From: Vibrio sp. RE86
GTDB lineage: Bacteria > Pseudomonadota > Gammaproteobacteria > Enterobacterales > Vibrionaceae
Reading direction: 5' to 3'
NCBI RefSeq assembly: GCF_013114545.1
Contig: NZ_VTXI01000008.1
Span: 124,001-188,000, forward strand
DNA: 64,000 nt
Shown: piece by piece, positions 44,422 through 53,676 of the stretch
How the letters are laid out: each line of letters opens with the position of its first letter
Numbering within the stretch: position 1 is the stretch's first letter
Made by a program: the position numbers and the translations under genes
The notes under the pieces: model-generated
What the model saw: the letters and a program-made list of their open reading frames with translations, nothing else
Database searches by the model: none
Told to the model about the DNA's origin: nothing

Positions 44422-47046
44422 TTACTGTGGATTGAGTCCAAGAGTTTGTAGCACCAACTTAAAGTTGTCTTGGCGCTCTTTAACTGCGTGCACTTCACCA
44501 CTGATAGGACAAGTCGAATCAGGACAGCCACGGTTCACGATACCTGATACAGCATCGATAAATGCAGTTCCTTTTAGACCACCGTCTACATAGGCTTTTA
44601 GCTCATTGTGGTAGTTCCAGCTTGCGTAAGGGCCACCAACATCGTTATAAGTCTGCACTGAAGATACCCAATAGAACAGACCAGCGATCCATTTGATCTC
44701 GCGGTTCTCTTCAGAGCTACAAATTAACCCTGGGTTTGAACAGAAATCGAGGTCAGCATAAAGCGGATTTGCAGGAGCGGCTTCGACGACAACACCGTTA
44801 ACCGTTGTACCAACAGTTTCAGGGTTAACATGAGAGCGTCCCATAAAGTGGTTTAAAGTACCAAAGTTCTGACGACCTGTTGTTTGGATAACACCACGTC
44901 CCCACCAGCCACAACCTTCGACAGTACCGTTAGTATCGCTACCATCCCAAATGAACTTACCGGCTTTCTGGCCTTCGTATACTTTACATTCGCCACGTTC
45001 CCAAACTTGCTTAGAAGTATCAACACTGGTTGGCACTTCCATACAGTGACCATCGTTCGTCCAGCGACCAACGTTGCCATTTACTAACAAGCCTTTTTCT
45101 GCAAGAACAGAGTCAGGAGCTGCGAAAACAGGAGCTGGTGCACCATACCATTTCGCATTAGTTAGTGCCGTCACTTCCATTTTAGGATCGCGCGGACAAG
45201 AGTATGGGTGGTCAATACCAGTGTTAGGATCCATACCGTAATCAGCGTACTTCTGACCTAACTGACCACAACTTGCTGTCATTGGGTAGTTAACAGGAGC
45301 ACCGTATCTTACTTCTGACCAGTTGTTCTCATCACAGGCGTTGTAACGAATGGTCTCTTGCATACTTTGTGATAGGAATGCAGCAATGGCAACTTTTGCA
45401 TACATCGCATTGGTCGCATCATCTGCTGTTTCGTCGAGTAGCCAGAATGTGTTACCAGCAACACCCACGTTATGCATTGAGTTAAGCCCTGCAAGGAAGT
45501 CAGCCCACTTGTAAACTGTTGAAGGAGCCCAATTCGCTTGAGAAACCTCATACAAGAACGCTTGATTATTCATTGCGTTTTCTGCTGAAGCTAACTCGGC
45601 ATTCAATGAAGCAATACGAGTGAGAGGGCCATTTTGAACACTTTCACCAACGTAATACAACGGAACAGTCTCAGCTTGATAACGTGCGATTTTAGCATCG
45701 AGATCAGCGCTACCTGTGTCAAACAAAATCGCAAAGACGTTGCTGTGAGCCGCTTTACGTATATGACGTTCACCCGATGTACTACCTAAGAAGTACGTCG
45801 CTGCCTGAGACGTTGGAATCGAATCAAGTAGTGCAGGTGTTTTAACATGGTCAGAAACCTGTTTAACGTACTCTAACGCATAATGCCACTGCTCTTCAGT
45901 CAGCACGGCTGTCGAAGCTGACTTAGTAAAGGCTACAAAATCACCTTTGTTGAGTGAATCAGCTTTGTACAGTTCAAACGATGACAACAGGTCTGCAGAT
46001 GCGCCCGATGCTGCGTTCCATACTGCGCGTTTACCTGAATGAGTATTGTACGCAAAGTCCCCGATACTTAACGTCCAACCGAACGTTGCTTGCGGAGCTA
46101 GAGTCGAAATCACTAGGTTGTGTGCTTGCGCCCAACCTTTTACATCATCAGTCAGCGCATTTATCGCATTCGCGTCAAGCTGACTATGTGTTCCCGTTGC
46201 ATCTACTGCTGCTGTAAGCGCTTGTTTGACAGAAACCACACCTAAAGCTGCACCTTTATCAGTCGTTGCAACATCAAGTACATCACTGCTTAAGATGATT
46301 GATGTTGAACCCGCCAAGTCAGCCGTTTGAATCAAGGCAACAAATGCATCCGTTAGTTTCGCAACATCAGCAAGATCCTGACTGTTTGCAACATTAACGG
46401 TTTGAGTAGAAGGAGCATCCAACGTTGCAGGACTAGCGGCGACAAAATGACTCGGCCAACCAGCAACTTCCAAGCGTACTGGATCTAGCGGATTAGGCAA
46501 TGAAAGTGCTGTTGTACCACCACCACCAGAAGAGGCATTATCACAATCTAGATGGTGACCCCAACTGCTGTCGCTGCCTGGTGCTGAAGATGTCCACCAA
46601 TTAGCTTTGTAAGCTACATTTTCATTGACCATTATGTCGCCACCATTTGCATGGTCACCTTGGGTCCAGTTTGGATAAACATTGAATTCAGCACATACTC
46701 CCACGCCTGGTGTAGGATCAGGAGTCGGTGTAGGATCTGGGTCCGGAGTTGGGTTTGGTGTAGGGTCCGGATCTGGCGTTGGATCAGGGTCGGGAGTAGG
46801 ATCGGGATCTGGTGTTGGCGTCGTGCCTGATACCAATTTCCATGGTGAATCCCATTCATTCGCGTAGCTGTCTGTCGGGCTTTGGCCTGCGTTGACCCAC
46901 CACTTAGCCTCATAGGTATTGCCATCAACCGTGACTTGAGTTCCACCAGAGTATGCTTTCGATGCATCGTAAGGTTCAGCAGCGTACAAATTACCACTCA
47001 ACACAATACAAGCTAGTGAAGCCGCCACCTTGCTTATCCTAAACAT
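44422..47046 (-). CDS. Secreted GH19-type chitinase with chitin-binding modules
   Basis: 874 residues. Signal peptide (LACIVLSGNLYAAE), chitin-binding domain 1 (about residues 24-75: YDASKAYSGGTQVTVDGNTY, WWVNAGQSP), a linker of PDPTPDP repeats (about 76-115), a second chitin-binding-like domain (NVYPNWTQGDHANGG, YKANWWTSSAPG). Residues about 180-510 are an unfamiliar domain. The C-terminus (about 515-874) is a GH19 catalytic domain: acid E in FLSQSMQETIRYN and the GCGWWGRGVIQTTGRQNFG signature. It degrades chitin outside the cell, fitting a Vibrio. Its order, with catalytic domain last and a 300-residue insert before it, is unusual for a GH19 enzyme. Confidence 0.87.
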   Translation of the reverse strand: MFRISKVAASLACIVLSGNLYAAEPYDASKAYSGGTQVTVDGNTYEAKWWVNAGQSPTDSYANEWDSPWKLVSGTTPTPDPDPTPDPDPTPDPDPTPNPTPDPDPTPTPDPTPGVGVCAEFNVYPNWTQGDHANGGDIMVNENVAYKANWWTSSAPGSDSSWGHHLDCDNASSGGGGTTALSLPNPLDPVRLEVAGWPSHFVAASPATLDAPSTQTVNVANSQDLADVAKLTDAFVALIQTADLAGSTSIILSSDVLDVATTDKGAALGVVSVKQALTAAVDATGTHSQLDANAINALTDDVKGWAQAHNLVISTLAPQATFGWTLSIGDFAYNTHSGKRAVWNAASGASADLLSSFELYKADSLNKGDFVAFTKSASTAVLTEEQWHYALEYVKQVSDHVKTPALLDSIPTSQAATYFLGSTSGERHIRKAAHSNVFAILFDTGSADLDAKIARYQAETVPLYYVGESVQNGPLTRIASLNAELASAENAMNNQAFLYEVSQANWAPSTVYKWADFLAGLNSMHNVGVAGNTFWLLDETADDATNAMYAKVAIAAFLSQSMQETIRYNACDENNWSEVRYGAPVNYPMTASCGQLGQKYADYGMDPNTGIDHPYSCPRDPKMEVTALTNAKWYGAPAPVFAAPDSVLAEKGLLVNGNVGRWTNDGHCMEVPTSVDTSKQVWERGECKVYEGQKAGKFIWDGSDTNGTVEGCGWWGRGVIQTTGRQNFGTLNHFMGRSHVNPETVGTTVNGVVVEAAPANPLYADLDFCSNPGLICSSEENREIKWIAGLFYWVSSVQTYNDVGGPYASWNYHNELKAYVDGGLKGTAFIDAVSGIVNRGCPDSTCPISGEVHAVKERQDNFKLVLQTLGLNPQ
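46712..46820 (-). repeat. PDPT tandem repeat linker in the chitinase gene
   Basis: A DNA-level tandem repeat of degenerate TCCGACCCTACT-type units encoding PDPTPDP. It is a flexible linker between the two chitin-binding modules. Repeats like this vary in copy number between strains. Confidence 0.85.
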
Positions 47047-47311
47047 AACAGTTCCTTTTGTTTAATTTACACACCAATTCTTTACCCGCCGTTTCTTCGT
47101 CGAATAAATAATCGTTAAAAATTAAGTTAGCAACTCTTTATATTTTTATCTGGAAAATAAAAACAAGTCATACAGTTATGCGGCAAGCATCACGTGGTAA
47201 TAAATATTTAAATGAATGGATTTAGCAACCTAGGCTAAATAGATTGATCTCAGTTCAGAATACTGAAAATCCACAGAAATATGCAACAAAATGATCCTAT
47301 TACTTCTATTC
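47047..47311. other. Region upstream of the chitinase gene
   Basis: 265 bp, AT-rich, no gene. Probably holds the chitinase promoter. I see no clear regulatory site. Confidence 0.35.
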
Positions 47312-47743
47312 TTAAGGTTTTATTGGTGCAAGCTTGAGGTATGAATGTAACTGATCATTCTTATATTCAACTGCCGAGTGAATATTGACAATCTTATTGC
47401 CTACTACATTGAGCGTATAACGGTTTTCTCCTTTTCGGATCTCAACAGATAAGATCCCATCCCTTAAAATCCAAGAGCCTGACGTTCTAAAACGATCAAA
47501 CAAACGATACTCTTCGAGTGTTCCGTTTGCGTTAAAAATCACTTCCGTTATATAGCCACCAGTACACGTTTTTATCCAACGTGAGTCAGCAACATCTTGA
47601 AGCTCAAGAGCTCGCTTGCCTTGTAACCAGCTTTGGTATTTCTGATTGTCAGAAACTTCCAAGCTTGTTTGATTTACATCTACTAGCTGAGGCTCGTCGT
47701 TTTCTCTTAAGAACAGCTGATGAAGAACTAGAGCTTTATCCAA
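47312..47743 (-). CDS. Conserved hypothetical protein, small cytoplasmic
   Basis: 143 residues from a TTG at 47743 preceded by TAAGGA eight bases away; a GTG nine codons upstream (47770) is the longer option and has no ribosome site. I do not recognise the family. The first half is helical, the second is beta-rich (GGYITEVIFNANGTLEEYRL, GILSVEIRKGENRYTLNVVG), which suggests a small beta-barrel or lipocalin-like fold. No signal peptide. Same strand as the PilZ gene upstream, separated by about 65 bp. Confidence 0.6.
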   Translation of the reverse strand: MDKALVLHQLFLRENDEPQLVDVNQTSLEVSDNQKYQSWLQGKRALELQDVADSRWIKTCTGGYITEVIFNANGTLEEYRLFDRFRTSGSWILRDGILSVEIRKGENRYTLNVVGNKIVNIHSAVEYKNDQLHSYLKLAPIKP

Positions 47744-47834
47744 TGTTCGATTCCTTATTAAAAAATACACCTTGGCATATGGATACTACCGAGGTGCATT
47801 TAATGTCGATTGAGATAGATATGTTTGAGAGAAA

Positions 47835-48191
47835 CTATGCTGCCTCTTCGCGCAGGCGAGCAAAAAACACGGGGTATTTATTTTTTATATGGCGTTGTTG
47901 ATCAACCATAATTTTGAATGTCGGGCCCTTCTTGAGTTGAATAATTACCTCATCACCTTCAAATCTCAAGACCGCACCTTCGATACTGACAGAGTCTTCA
48001 TCAAGTAAATTGAGAACACCTTTCACAGATAAGCCTCGGTACATAGAGGTAAAATTGTTGGCAACCATACGAATACCACCTTCCGAAACCTCCGTAACTT
48101 GGAAGGTCTCATCACCCAGATTAACGAACGGGCGAGCTCGCTTAGGGTACTTAAGTCGGTAGAATTTCCGTTTCTGTTCAAAGCCACTCAT
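47835..48191 (-). CDS. PilZ-domain protein (possible c-di-GMP receptor)
   Basis: 118 residues, PilZ fold. The RxxxR box is RKFYR near the N-terminus; the second box reads EVSEGGIRM, so the usual D/N-x-S-x-x-G has glutamate at the first place, which may weaken c-di-GMP binding. Single-domain PilZ proteins act as diguanylate-responsive adaptors for motility or biofilm. Neighbours do not suggest a target. Confidence 0.75.
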   Translation of the reverse strand: MSGFEQKRKFYRLKYPKRARPFVNLGDETFQVTEVSEGGIRMVANNFTSMYRGLSVKGVLNLLDEDSVSIEGAVLRFEGDEVIIQLKKGPTFKIMVDQQRHIKNKYPVFFARLREEAA

Positions 48192-48405
48192 TATCCTGCT
48201 CCGTACCTTTGATAACTTGATATAATCTTTAAGTATAAGCTTTTAACGAAACAAAAGGTTAAGAGCAGAACGATCAACATCACAGTTTATTTTATAGATT
48301 GGTACGCTGTGGAGGTTTAGGGATGTCAAAAGGCATGTGGAAAATGGTTTGCTCAATTCACTGATGGCTAAACCGATCATTTGAGCGGTTTAATATTTGT
48401 TTCGT

Positions 48406-49503
48406 CTAGGCTTTAAGTAACTTCAGATTAGCTAGAGTGCCACCAGAATTATAGTGCTTAATCGCAGCATCTTTCTGCTTCTTTAAATCCTCACTTGGTT
48501 TTGCCCACTCTTCTCTCGGTAGCGGCTTTGACCACTCATTTACTTCTGGAGGGAAATTTGCCATAGAGATTCGATTATCCCACTCCGAAACAATATAAGG
48601 CAGCTTCCAGAAACATAAGATATTAAAAGCATAATAACCGAACATATTAAAGTATGAGGCGGTAGGATCTGACATACTCAGAGCAAATAAAGGACGATGG
48701 CTTTCTCTAAATTTTTTTCTTAGCTTATTTCGACTCGCATCAAAGGACTTTCTGTCTTCATTTTGGGCTTTTGTAGCCCAATATTCAGGTTCTTCTTCCA
48801 TGTAGCAACGAATAATTTCCCACGAGCGTTGCCCTTCTTCCATGATCCCTACTGGTCTTTTAAACATCCAATAATCTTTACGCGACGAATCCGGCAATGC
48901 GATTCCGAATGTGACATTTGAGACAATTGCACTACCTGTAAAGCCTTTGTACATGGATACCCATGAGACAGCTTCCTCCCAAGGGACAATTGTAGGCGTT
49001 TTACTTCCCTCTTCGAAATAACAGACTTCTCTACGCTGTCGATTAAATCGAATTGGCTTCTGACGTGCTTTTTTTAGAGAAGAATTGATCACCGCACTCC
49101 AACCAAAAGTTGAAGGTAGCATGATAGCTAAAATCAAAGCGCCCCAGTCCTCTTGAATTGTTACGAATAGTGCTTGAAAAAATCCTTCATGTGTATCTTT
49201 CATTATATTTGCACTAAACATAAACACGGACAACACTACGAACGTTGCAAGCATGACCCAAAATATTACTAATTGCGCTTGAAATGCTTTTCCTTGGTTT
49301 GACTGACCGATATCCATATACGAATCGTTGATTTCTAATATTTGGTTTGATTCACCTAAACTATTGGGTGAAACTCTCGCCGAAGGTAATGGCTTCGGTG
49401 AAAAGAAAAGAGCCTCACCTAAAGGATAGGTGCGAACTTCTCCAGCAAGCGGGCGTTGATCGTTTAAGTTAAAATCCTGTTCTACGCTTTGGTCTTTAGT
49501 CAC
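48406..49503 (-). CDS. DUF6708 membrane protein, candidate immunity of the VasX-like effector
   Basis: 365 residues, GTG start at 49503 one base after the VasX-like stop. Two central transmembrane helices (about 75-100 and 115-140: LVIFWVMLATFVVLSVFMFS, ALILAIMLPSTFGWSAV) followed by a cytoplasmic domain with PIRFNRQRREVCYFEEG and WEEAVSWVSMYKG, the pattern I recall for DUF6708. Positioned like TsiV2, the immunity partner of VasX in V. cholerae, which is also a membrane protein. Could instead be part of effector delivery. The gene is AT-rich. Confidence 0.65.
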   Translation of the reverse strand: MTKDQSVEQDFNLNDQRPLAGEVRTYPLGEALFFSPKPLPSARVSPNSLGESNQILEINDSYMDIGQSNQGKAFQAQLVIFWVMLATFVVLSVFMFSANIMKDTHEGFFQALFVTIQEDWGALILAIMLPSTFGWSAVINSSLKKARQKPIRFNRQRREVCYFEEGSKTPTIVPWEEAVSWVSMYKGFTGSAIVSNVTFGIALPDSSRKDYWMFKRPVGIMEEGQRSWEIIRCYMEEEPEYWATKAQNEDRKSFDASRNKLRKKFRESHRPLFALSMSDPTASYFNMFGYYAFNILCFWKLPYIVSEWDNRISMANFPPEVNEWSKPLPREEWAKPSEDLKKQKDAAIKHYNSGGTLANLKLLKA

Positions 49504-49504
49504 G

Positions 49505-52500
49505 TTATACGCCTTGTAATTTCAGTTGACTTGTCGTAAGCGGTAATAAGTTATCACGTACAATGTTTTTTGCCTTTAGCATACTTACTTCACTTAAAAG
49601 TCCGAGTCGGTTTAAACTTGTAGTTTGGTAACGCACAACTGTTTTTTCTGACGAATCCAGTGTTGGAAAATAATGTAATTCTACGCCGATACCATGATGT
49701 GCATTCGCTTCGCGAGGGAAAACTGGAAGTCCGATCTCAAGTGGCTCATTTGATGAACTCAAACAGACCCATTGCTGTCCTGCTGCTTCAGTCCAAGGCT
49801 GCCATTTGTTTCTTTGCTGATCTAAAAGCCAATAGACCGCTATTTCGATTCCAGCGTTATCAAGTTCATTGACAGTAATGCCAGGCATTAACAATGATAA
49901 AGCATTTCCTGCAGGAAGTTGTTGAATTGACATGCTTGGTTTAGAACTGATTCTAGCCAGTTGCTCGTTGCTTAATTGAAGTGAATTATTTTTTGGCGCA
50001 TTACCCCATAAACTATCTCTAAACCATTGCATATAGTCCGACAAACTAAAGTAGTTATACCCTGCCGTAACCCCAAGTTGAATTGCAGACACAACCAAGC
50101 CAATCATATTAACTCTTATGCCAATCGAGAGAAGTCGGCTACTACTGCTTGCCCAGAGAGCGGCCCTTGCAGCACTTTCTGTTTGCATTACAGCCCATCC
50201 TACTTGAGCACTTCGATATAGTCCCAAGCCATTTACCACCGTCATACTAGATTCGGCAAAAAGATCTGTACTATGTTTAACTACTGACGTTGTTTTTCCT
50301 TTTGATAGTGCTTCCACCAATTGACTACCTGATTCATATGCTTTCATTGTTGATGAAACCATACCAAACAGATATGCACTTCCACCAAGAGCGGCAGTCC
50401 AGCGACCTAAATTAGCACTGTAAGCTAGCTTTGAATTGATATGGTTAACACTATTGAGCGCTGCTTTATCATAATTAGATCTCAAACCTTGCGCAAAGCC
50501 GAAAGTGGCACTCAATGCTGAAGTTGTGTCCCTTATTAAAGATACTATACTAACGTTCTTGTTAGAGCTTGTTAAATTGGAGTAACTATTAATGGCATTA
50601 TATACTGCAAAAAAGGTGATAACTGCTGATAACCCATCCCAACCACTAAGATAATTCCAAGATCTGACTTTACTAATCGAACGATAATCTGAAGCCATCA
50701 GTTTAACATCAAGTTTTTGAGCTTCGCTTAGGCCTTTTATATAAAATCCCGCCTTTTCAGATCCTTCTCCAAATGGAGAAATTGATTCATAGATTTTTGT
50801 TTCAAGCTCGGAAAGTTTGACTTGATTAGCCTTGTGACTTTCGTTAAGGGCATCTACATCAGGCTTACCCGAACGACCTTTTTTTCTATGTTCTGCCCAC
50901 ACTTGACGTATTGTATTTTTCAAGGAGGTATTGTCTTTTCGGATCTTGGTTGCTTGTTCAGTAAGAGTATTGAATTTACTCATTTCCTTCTCACTTGCAA
51001 AACCAAGAGTTATGTCCGTATTTCTATAGGCTTGCAATACGCCAAGCCATGCAGCACCCGTGTGACTACGCAAGACTTCTGAGGGATTGAAGTCCTGAAC
51101 ACTACTTACTTTTTGAAAAAAAGTTTCAATAGTGTTTGTTAAGCCAATCGTATTAGCCGGAACGTATGTTGAATCAATAAGTTGCGAAAAACTATTTAAA
51201 CCGTCGTTCGTTTGAATAACTTCATGAGGTCTGAACTGCTCATTGAAGATGGTATTCAGTTCTGTACCGATATGGTTAAGTTCAGTGAGATCTTTCTTAA
51301 AAGTAGCGATGAGCTTCGCTTCCGTTATTTTTTTACTAATGGCTTCTGTCAGTTTGTCGTATTCATCAACGGAAAGCGTAAATAATGCTCGATAGCTAGC
51401 GACCCAAGGCATTTCTTCTAGTTTTTCAGAAACCAACTGGCTAGCGGCATCATTCCAACACAGATCCTGAATACAACTATATTCGGCAGCTAGTAACTCT
51501 TCTAACTGTTTGTTAGTACTTGAGTCAAAGTACCAAGCTGCAAAGTAAAAGCGCTCAAACAAATCTATGCGATCTTTGGATATTGAACTCAGCCTTTCAT
51601 CCCAAAATGCTAGTTTCTTTCTTTCTTTTTCTAAAAATTTCTCCATTTCATCTTGATGTATTAGTTCTCGAATTCCTTTCTTACCATGTGACGCGTTCCA
51701 GATTTTCCATGAGCTAACTCCATTGAGGTCATTGTCAAATTGCTCTTGGATGTCGTAGATTATATCGCGATATTTATCCATAACTTCATCGCCGAGGACT
51801 TTCTCCATTGCGCGATACTTTTCACCAACAGAAGGACGCATATAATCACTACGTTTATCGTCGTACTCTTGTATCCAATTTACAACGCTCTCCTTCTGGT
51901 ATTCTGAAAGTTCATCCGTAAACTCTTTATTCCCCAGCAATGCAGCAAGAGCGTCAACTTTCTCTGGTGATACCTGCAACTGAGTTTCGATATACGAACC
52001 TTCGAGATATTTTTGATATTGTTTTTCGTCAGACTGCCAATCCTCCAACGATTTTGCGACCAATCCCTGATAGCTTGCTAAGTCTCTTAACACTCCTATA
52101 TCATCATTGAACACTAAATAAAGATGATCTTCTCGATACTCAGCGAGAACCGAACTGCTGATAGTTGTGAAATCTATTTGCCTAAATAGCGACTTATGCT
52201 CCCATTCATATGGCTGGTAATCTAGGTCACTCGTATTAGTTTCCGGCTGCTCTGAACATTCAGCAATGAGCACTGATGCTTGTTTTGGTGTTAACAGATC
52301 TGTTCCACCATTAATCGCATCAAAGCCAGATAGGTTTACCTTTTGCATAAAACGTAATCTGTCTTTATCTGACCCTATTACTTGAGAACACTTCTTGGCA
52401 GTCCATTGCAGTTCAGAATAGGAACAGTAAATAACATCACACCTTTCAAAAATTAAGTTTGCTTCTCCGATTGACGTTGTACGTTCATCACTATTTACTT

Positions 52501-52801
52501 CAGAATCTTGCCAAAGTAGTTTCGTGATTTTCCCTGCTTCGGCTCTATATTCGTGAAGTACCCAGTTACTGTCAGTTTTCGCTACCACATAAATCCACCC
52601 ATCACGCAGCAACCTTATACCTAAAGGCTTAGATTGGGTCTCGAAAGGTATTTTTGTGTGTTCTTTAGCTGATAACGTTTCGACCAATCCATATCTAAGA
52701 GGAACTAGCTGAATTTTGTTTTTCTTAAGAGGACAAGCACCCGCTGGGTCTTGAGCATCTTTCGTCTGACCCAATTTAGCGTCGTCGTTTGGGGTGCTCA
52801 T
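49505..52801 (-). CDS. VasX-like T6SS pore-forming effector
   Basis: 1098 residues. The N-terminal region (about 20-170) matches the toxin VasX N-terminal type: AGACPLKKNKIQLVPLRYGLVE, KPLGIRLLRDGWIYVVA. A long helical middle follows (about 200-750), with coiled-coil character. Near the C-terminus are hydrophobic helices (LSAVITFFAVYNAINSYS; AALGGSAYLFGMVSSTM; IGIRVNMIGLVVSAIQLGVTAGYNYF), which fit a colicin-like pore. ATGA overlap with the DUF4123 gene. Codon use and AT content differ from neighbouring core genes, as usual for acquired effectors. Confidence 0.82.
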   Translation of the reverse strand: MSTPNDDAKLGQTKDAQDPAGACPLKKNKIQLVPLRYGLVETLSAKEHTKIPFETQSKPLGIRLLRDGWIYVVAKTDSNWVLHEYRAEAGKITKLLWQDSEVNSDERTTSIGEANLIFERCDVIYCSYSELQWTAKKCSQVIGSDKDRLRFMQKVNLSGFDAINGGTDLLTPKQASVLIAECSEQPETNTSDLDYQPYEWEHKSLFRQIDFTTISSSVLAEYREDHLYLVFNDDIGVLRDLASYQGLVAKSLEDWQSDEKQYQKYLEGSYIETQLQVSPEKVDALAALLGNKEFTDELSEYQKESVVNWIQEYDDKRSDYMRPSVGEKYRAMEKVLGDEVMDKYRDIIYDIQEQFDNDLNGVSSWKIWNASHGKKGIRELIHQDEMEKFLEKERKKLAFWDERLSSISKDRIDLFERFYFAAWYFDSSTNKQLEELLAAEYSCIQDLCWNDAASQLVSEKLEEMPWVASYRALFTLSVDEYDKLTEAISKKITEAKLIATFKKDLTELNHIGTELNTIFNEQFRPHEVIQTNDGLNSFSQLIDSTYVPANTIGLTNTIETFFQKVSSVQDFNPSEVLRSHTGAAWLGVLQAYRNTDITLGFASEKEMSKFNTLTEQATKIRKDNTSLKNTIRQVWAEHRKKGRSGKPDVDALNESHKANQVKLSELETKIYESISPFGEGSEKAGFYIKGLSEAQKLDVKLMASDYRSISKVRSWNYLSGWDGLSAVITFFAVYNAINSYSNLTSSNKNVSIVSLIRDTTSALSATFGFAQGLRSNYDKAALNSVNHINSKLAYSANLGRWTAALGGSAYLFGMVSSTMKAYESGSQLVEALSKGKTTSVVKHSTDLFAESSMTVVNGLGLYRSAQVGWAVMQTESAARAALWASSSSRLLSIGIRVNMIGLVVSAIQLGVTAGYNYFSLSDYMQWFRDSLWGNAPKNNSLQLSNEQLARISSKPSMSIQQLPAGNALSLLMPGITVNELDNAGIEIAVYWLLDQQRNKWQPWTEAAGQQWVCLSSSNEPLEIGLPVFPREANAHHGIGVELHYFPTLDSSEKTVVRYQTTSLNRLGLLSEVSMLKAKNIVRDNLLPLTTSQLKLQGV

Positions 52802-53676
52802 ACTTGTTTCTCCTGAGTAATATTCTGATGTGAGTATGCTTGGGCTAGTTCGGATGCAGCTTCTATTCTTTGAGAAGGCGTTTTATGAGATGGTATTTCA
52901 ATGAGTTGGTAAATATCTGGATAAACTTTTTGGTCAAGGAACTTATCCTCGCCCAAGAAACCGATTACATTCATGTACATTAGAAGGTCACATTCAGATG
53001 TAAAACCTTTGCCATAGGCAGTTGCTGCATGGCGTTCTACCCATAATAAGCTATCAGTACAATTCTCAAGTAATGTTGGAAACCACTTAAAAACATGCTG
53101 GCTGAGCTTCTCAATTGTGGTGTTCCAAGATATTTTTCCAAGTAGAGCCCATTGCTCGTCAGTAATCTTCAGACTCCTATCATTAAAATCGATATTTGGA
53201 GTTCGCTCAGCTTTCCACTCTTTACGAGTCGGTATCCATACCTTGGATATATCGTTCCAGAATTGAGGGGTTCGAGTTGAGTAGAAGACCCAAGCGCACT
53301 CCGAATGCGCCATTTTTACGTACACCCTACTACCATATGGTGACTCTGCGATGATCAGTTTTCTATAGTTTTCGCCGATACGCTCCAGAGAATGACTAGA
53401 AGCAATAAAATAGCCAGCCATAGGATTATTCTGCGCAAAGAACCAATCTCTAACGTTCTTTGATGCATGTACAACATACGGTGCTACTTCGATAAGCTGA
53501 TCGTGAGGTGCTTTCATGTAGATGGGCTCTAAATTAAGCTCCACTTCTAGCGAATAGAGTTTTAAAGCTAGATCTTCAATTTGGCTTCCATCAACGACGA
53601 GATACAACTTTTCACCTCGTGCTAAATTAAAAGTTAGCCCCGCCTCCAAAAATGCTTTGTTAAGACTATCCATCAT
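52798..53676 (-). CDS. DUF4123 effector chaperone (VasW-like), module 2
   Basis: 292 residues from ATG 53676 (MMDSLNKAFLEAG), which overlaps the vgrG end (stop at 53666). The longer ORF to 53700 starts inside vgrG. DUF4123 pattern: GEKLYLVVDGSQIEDLALKL, NLEPIYMKAPHDQLIEVAPYV and VYVKMAHSECAWVFYSTRTP. VasW of V. cholerae has this role for VasX. A four-base ATGA overlap with the VasX-like gene couples translation. C-terminal 60 residues are a distinct helical piece. Confidence 0.85.
   Translation of the reverse strand: MMDSLNKAFLEAGLTFNLARGEKLYLVVDGSQIEDLALKLYSLEVELNLEPIYMKAPHDQLIEVAPYVVHASKNVRDWFFAQNNPMAGYFIASSHSLERIGENYRKLIIAESPYGSRVYVKMAHSECAWVFYSTRTPQFWNDISKVWIPTRKEWKAERTPNIDFNDRSLKITDEQWALLGKISWNTTIEKLSQHVFKWFPTLLENCTDSLLWVERHAATAYGKGFTSECDLLMYMNVIGFLGEDKFLDQKVYPDIYQLIEIPSHKTPSQRIEAASELAQAYSHQNITQEKQV

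Noticed and set aside
46712..46820. Tandem DNA repeats, considered as CRISPR
   Set aside because: The repeats are in-frame coding units without spacers; no CRISPR array or cas genes seen in the window.
46682..46867. Gly-Ser-Val repeat ORF on the plus strand
   Set aside because: It is only the antisense reading of the PDPT repeat in the chitinase gene.
48323..48364. 13-codon micro-ORF with a GGAGG site
   Set aside because: Good ribosome site spacing, but no conservation information and the peptide has no recognisable feature.
48369..48392. TAAACCG/CGGTTTA hairpin after the DUF6708 gene as terminator
   Set aside because: Short 7-bp stem with no U-tract on the minus strand.
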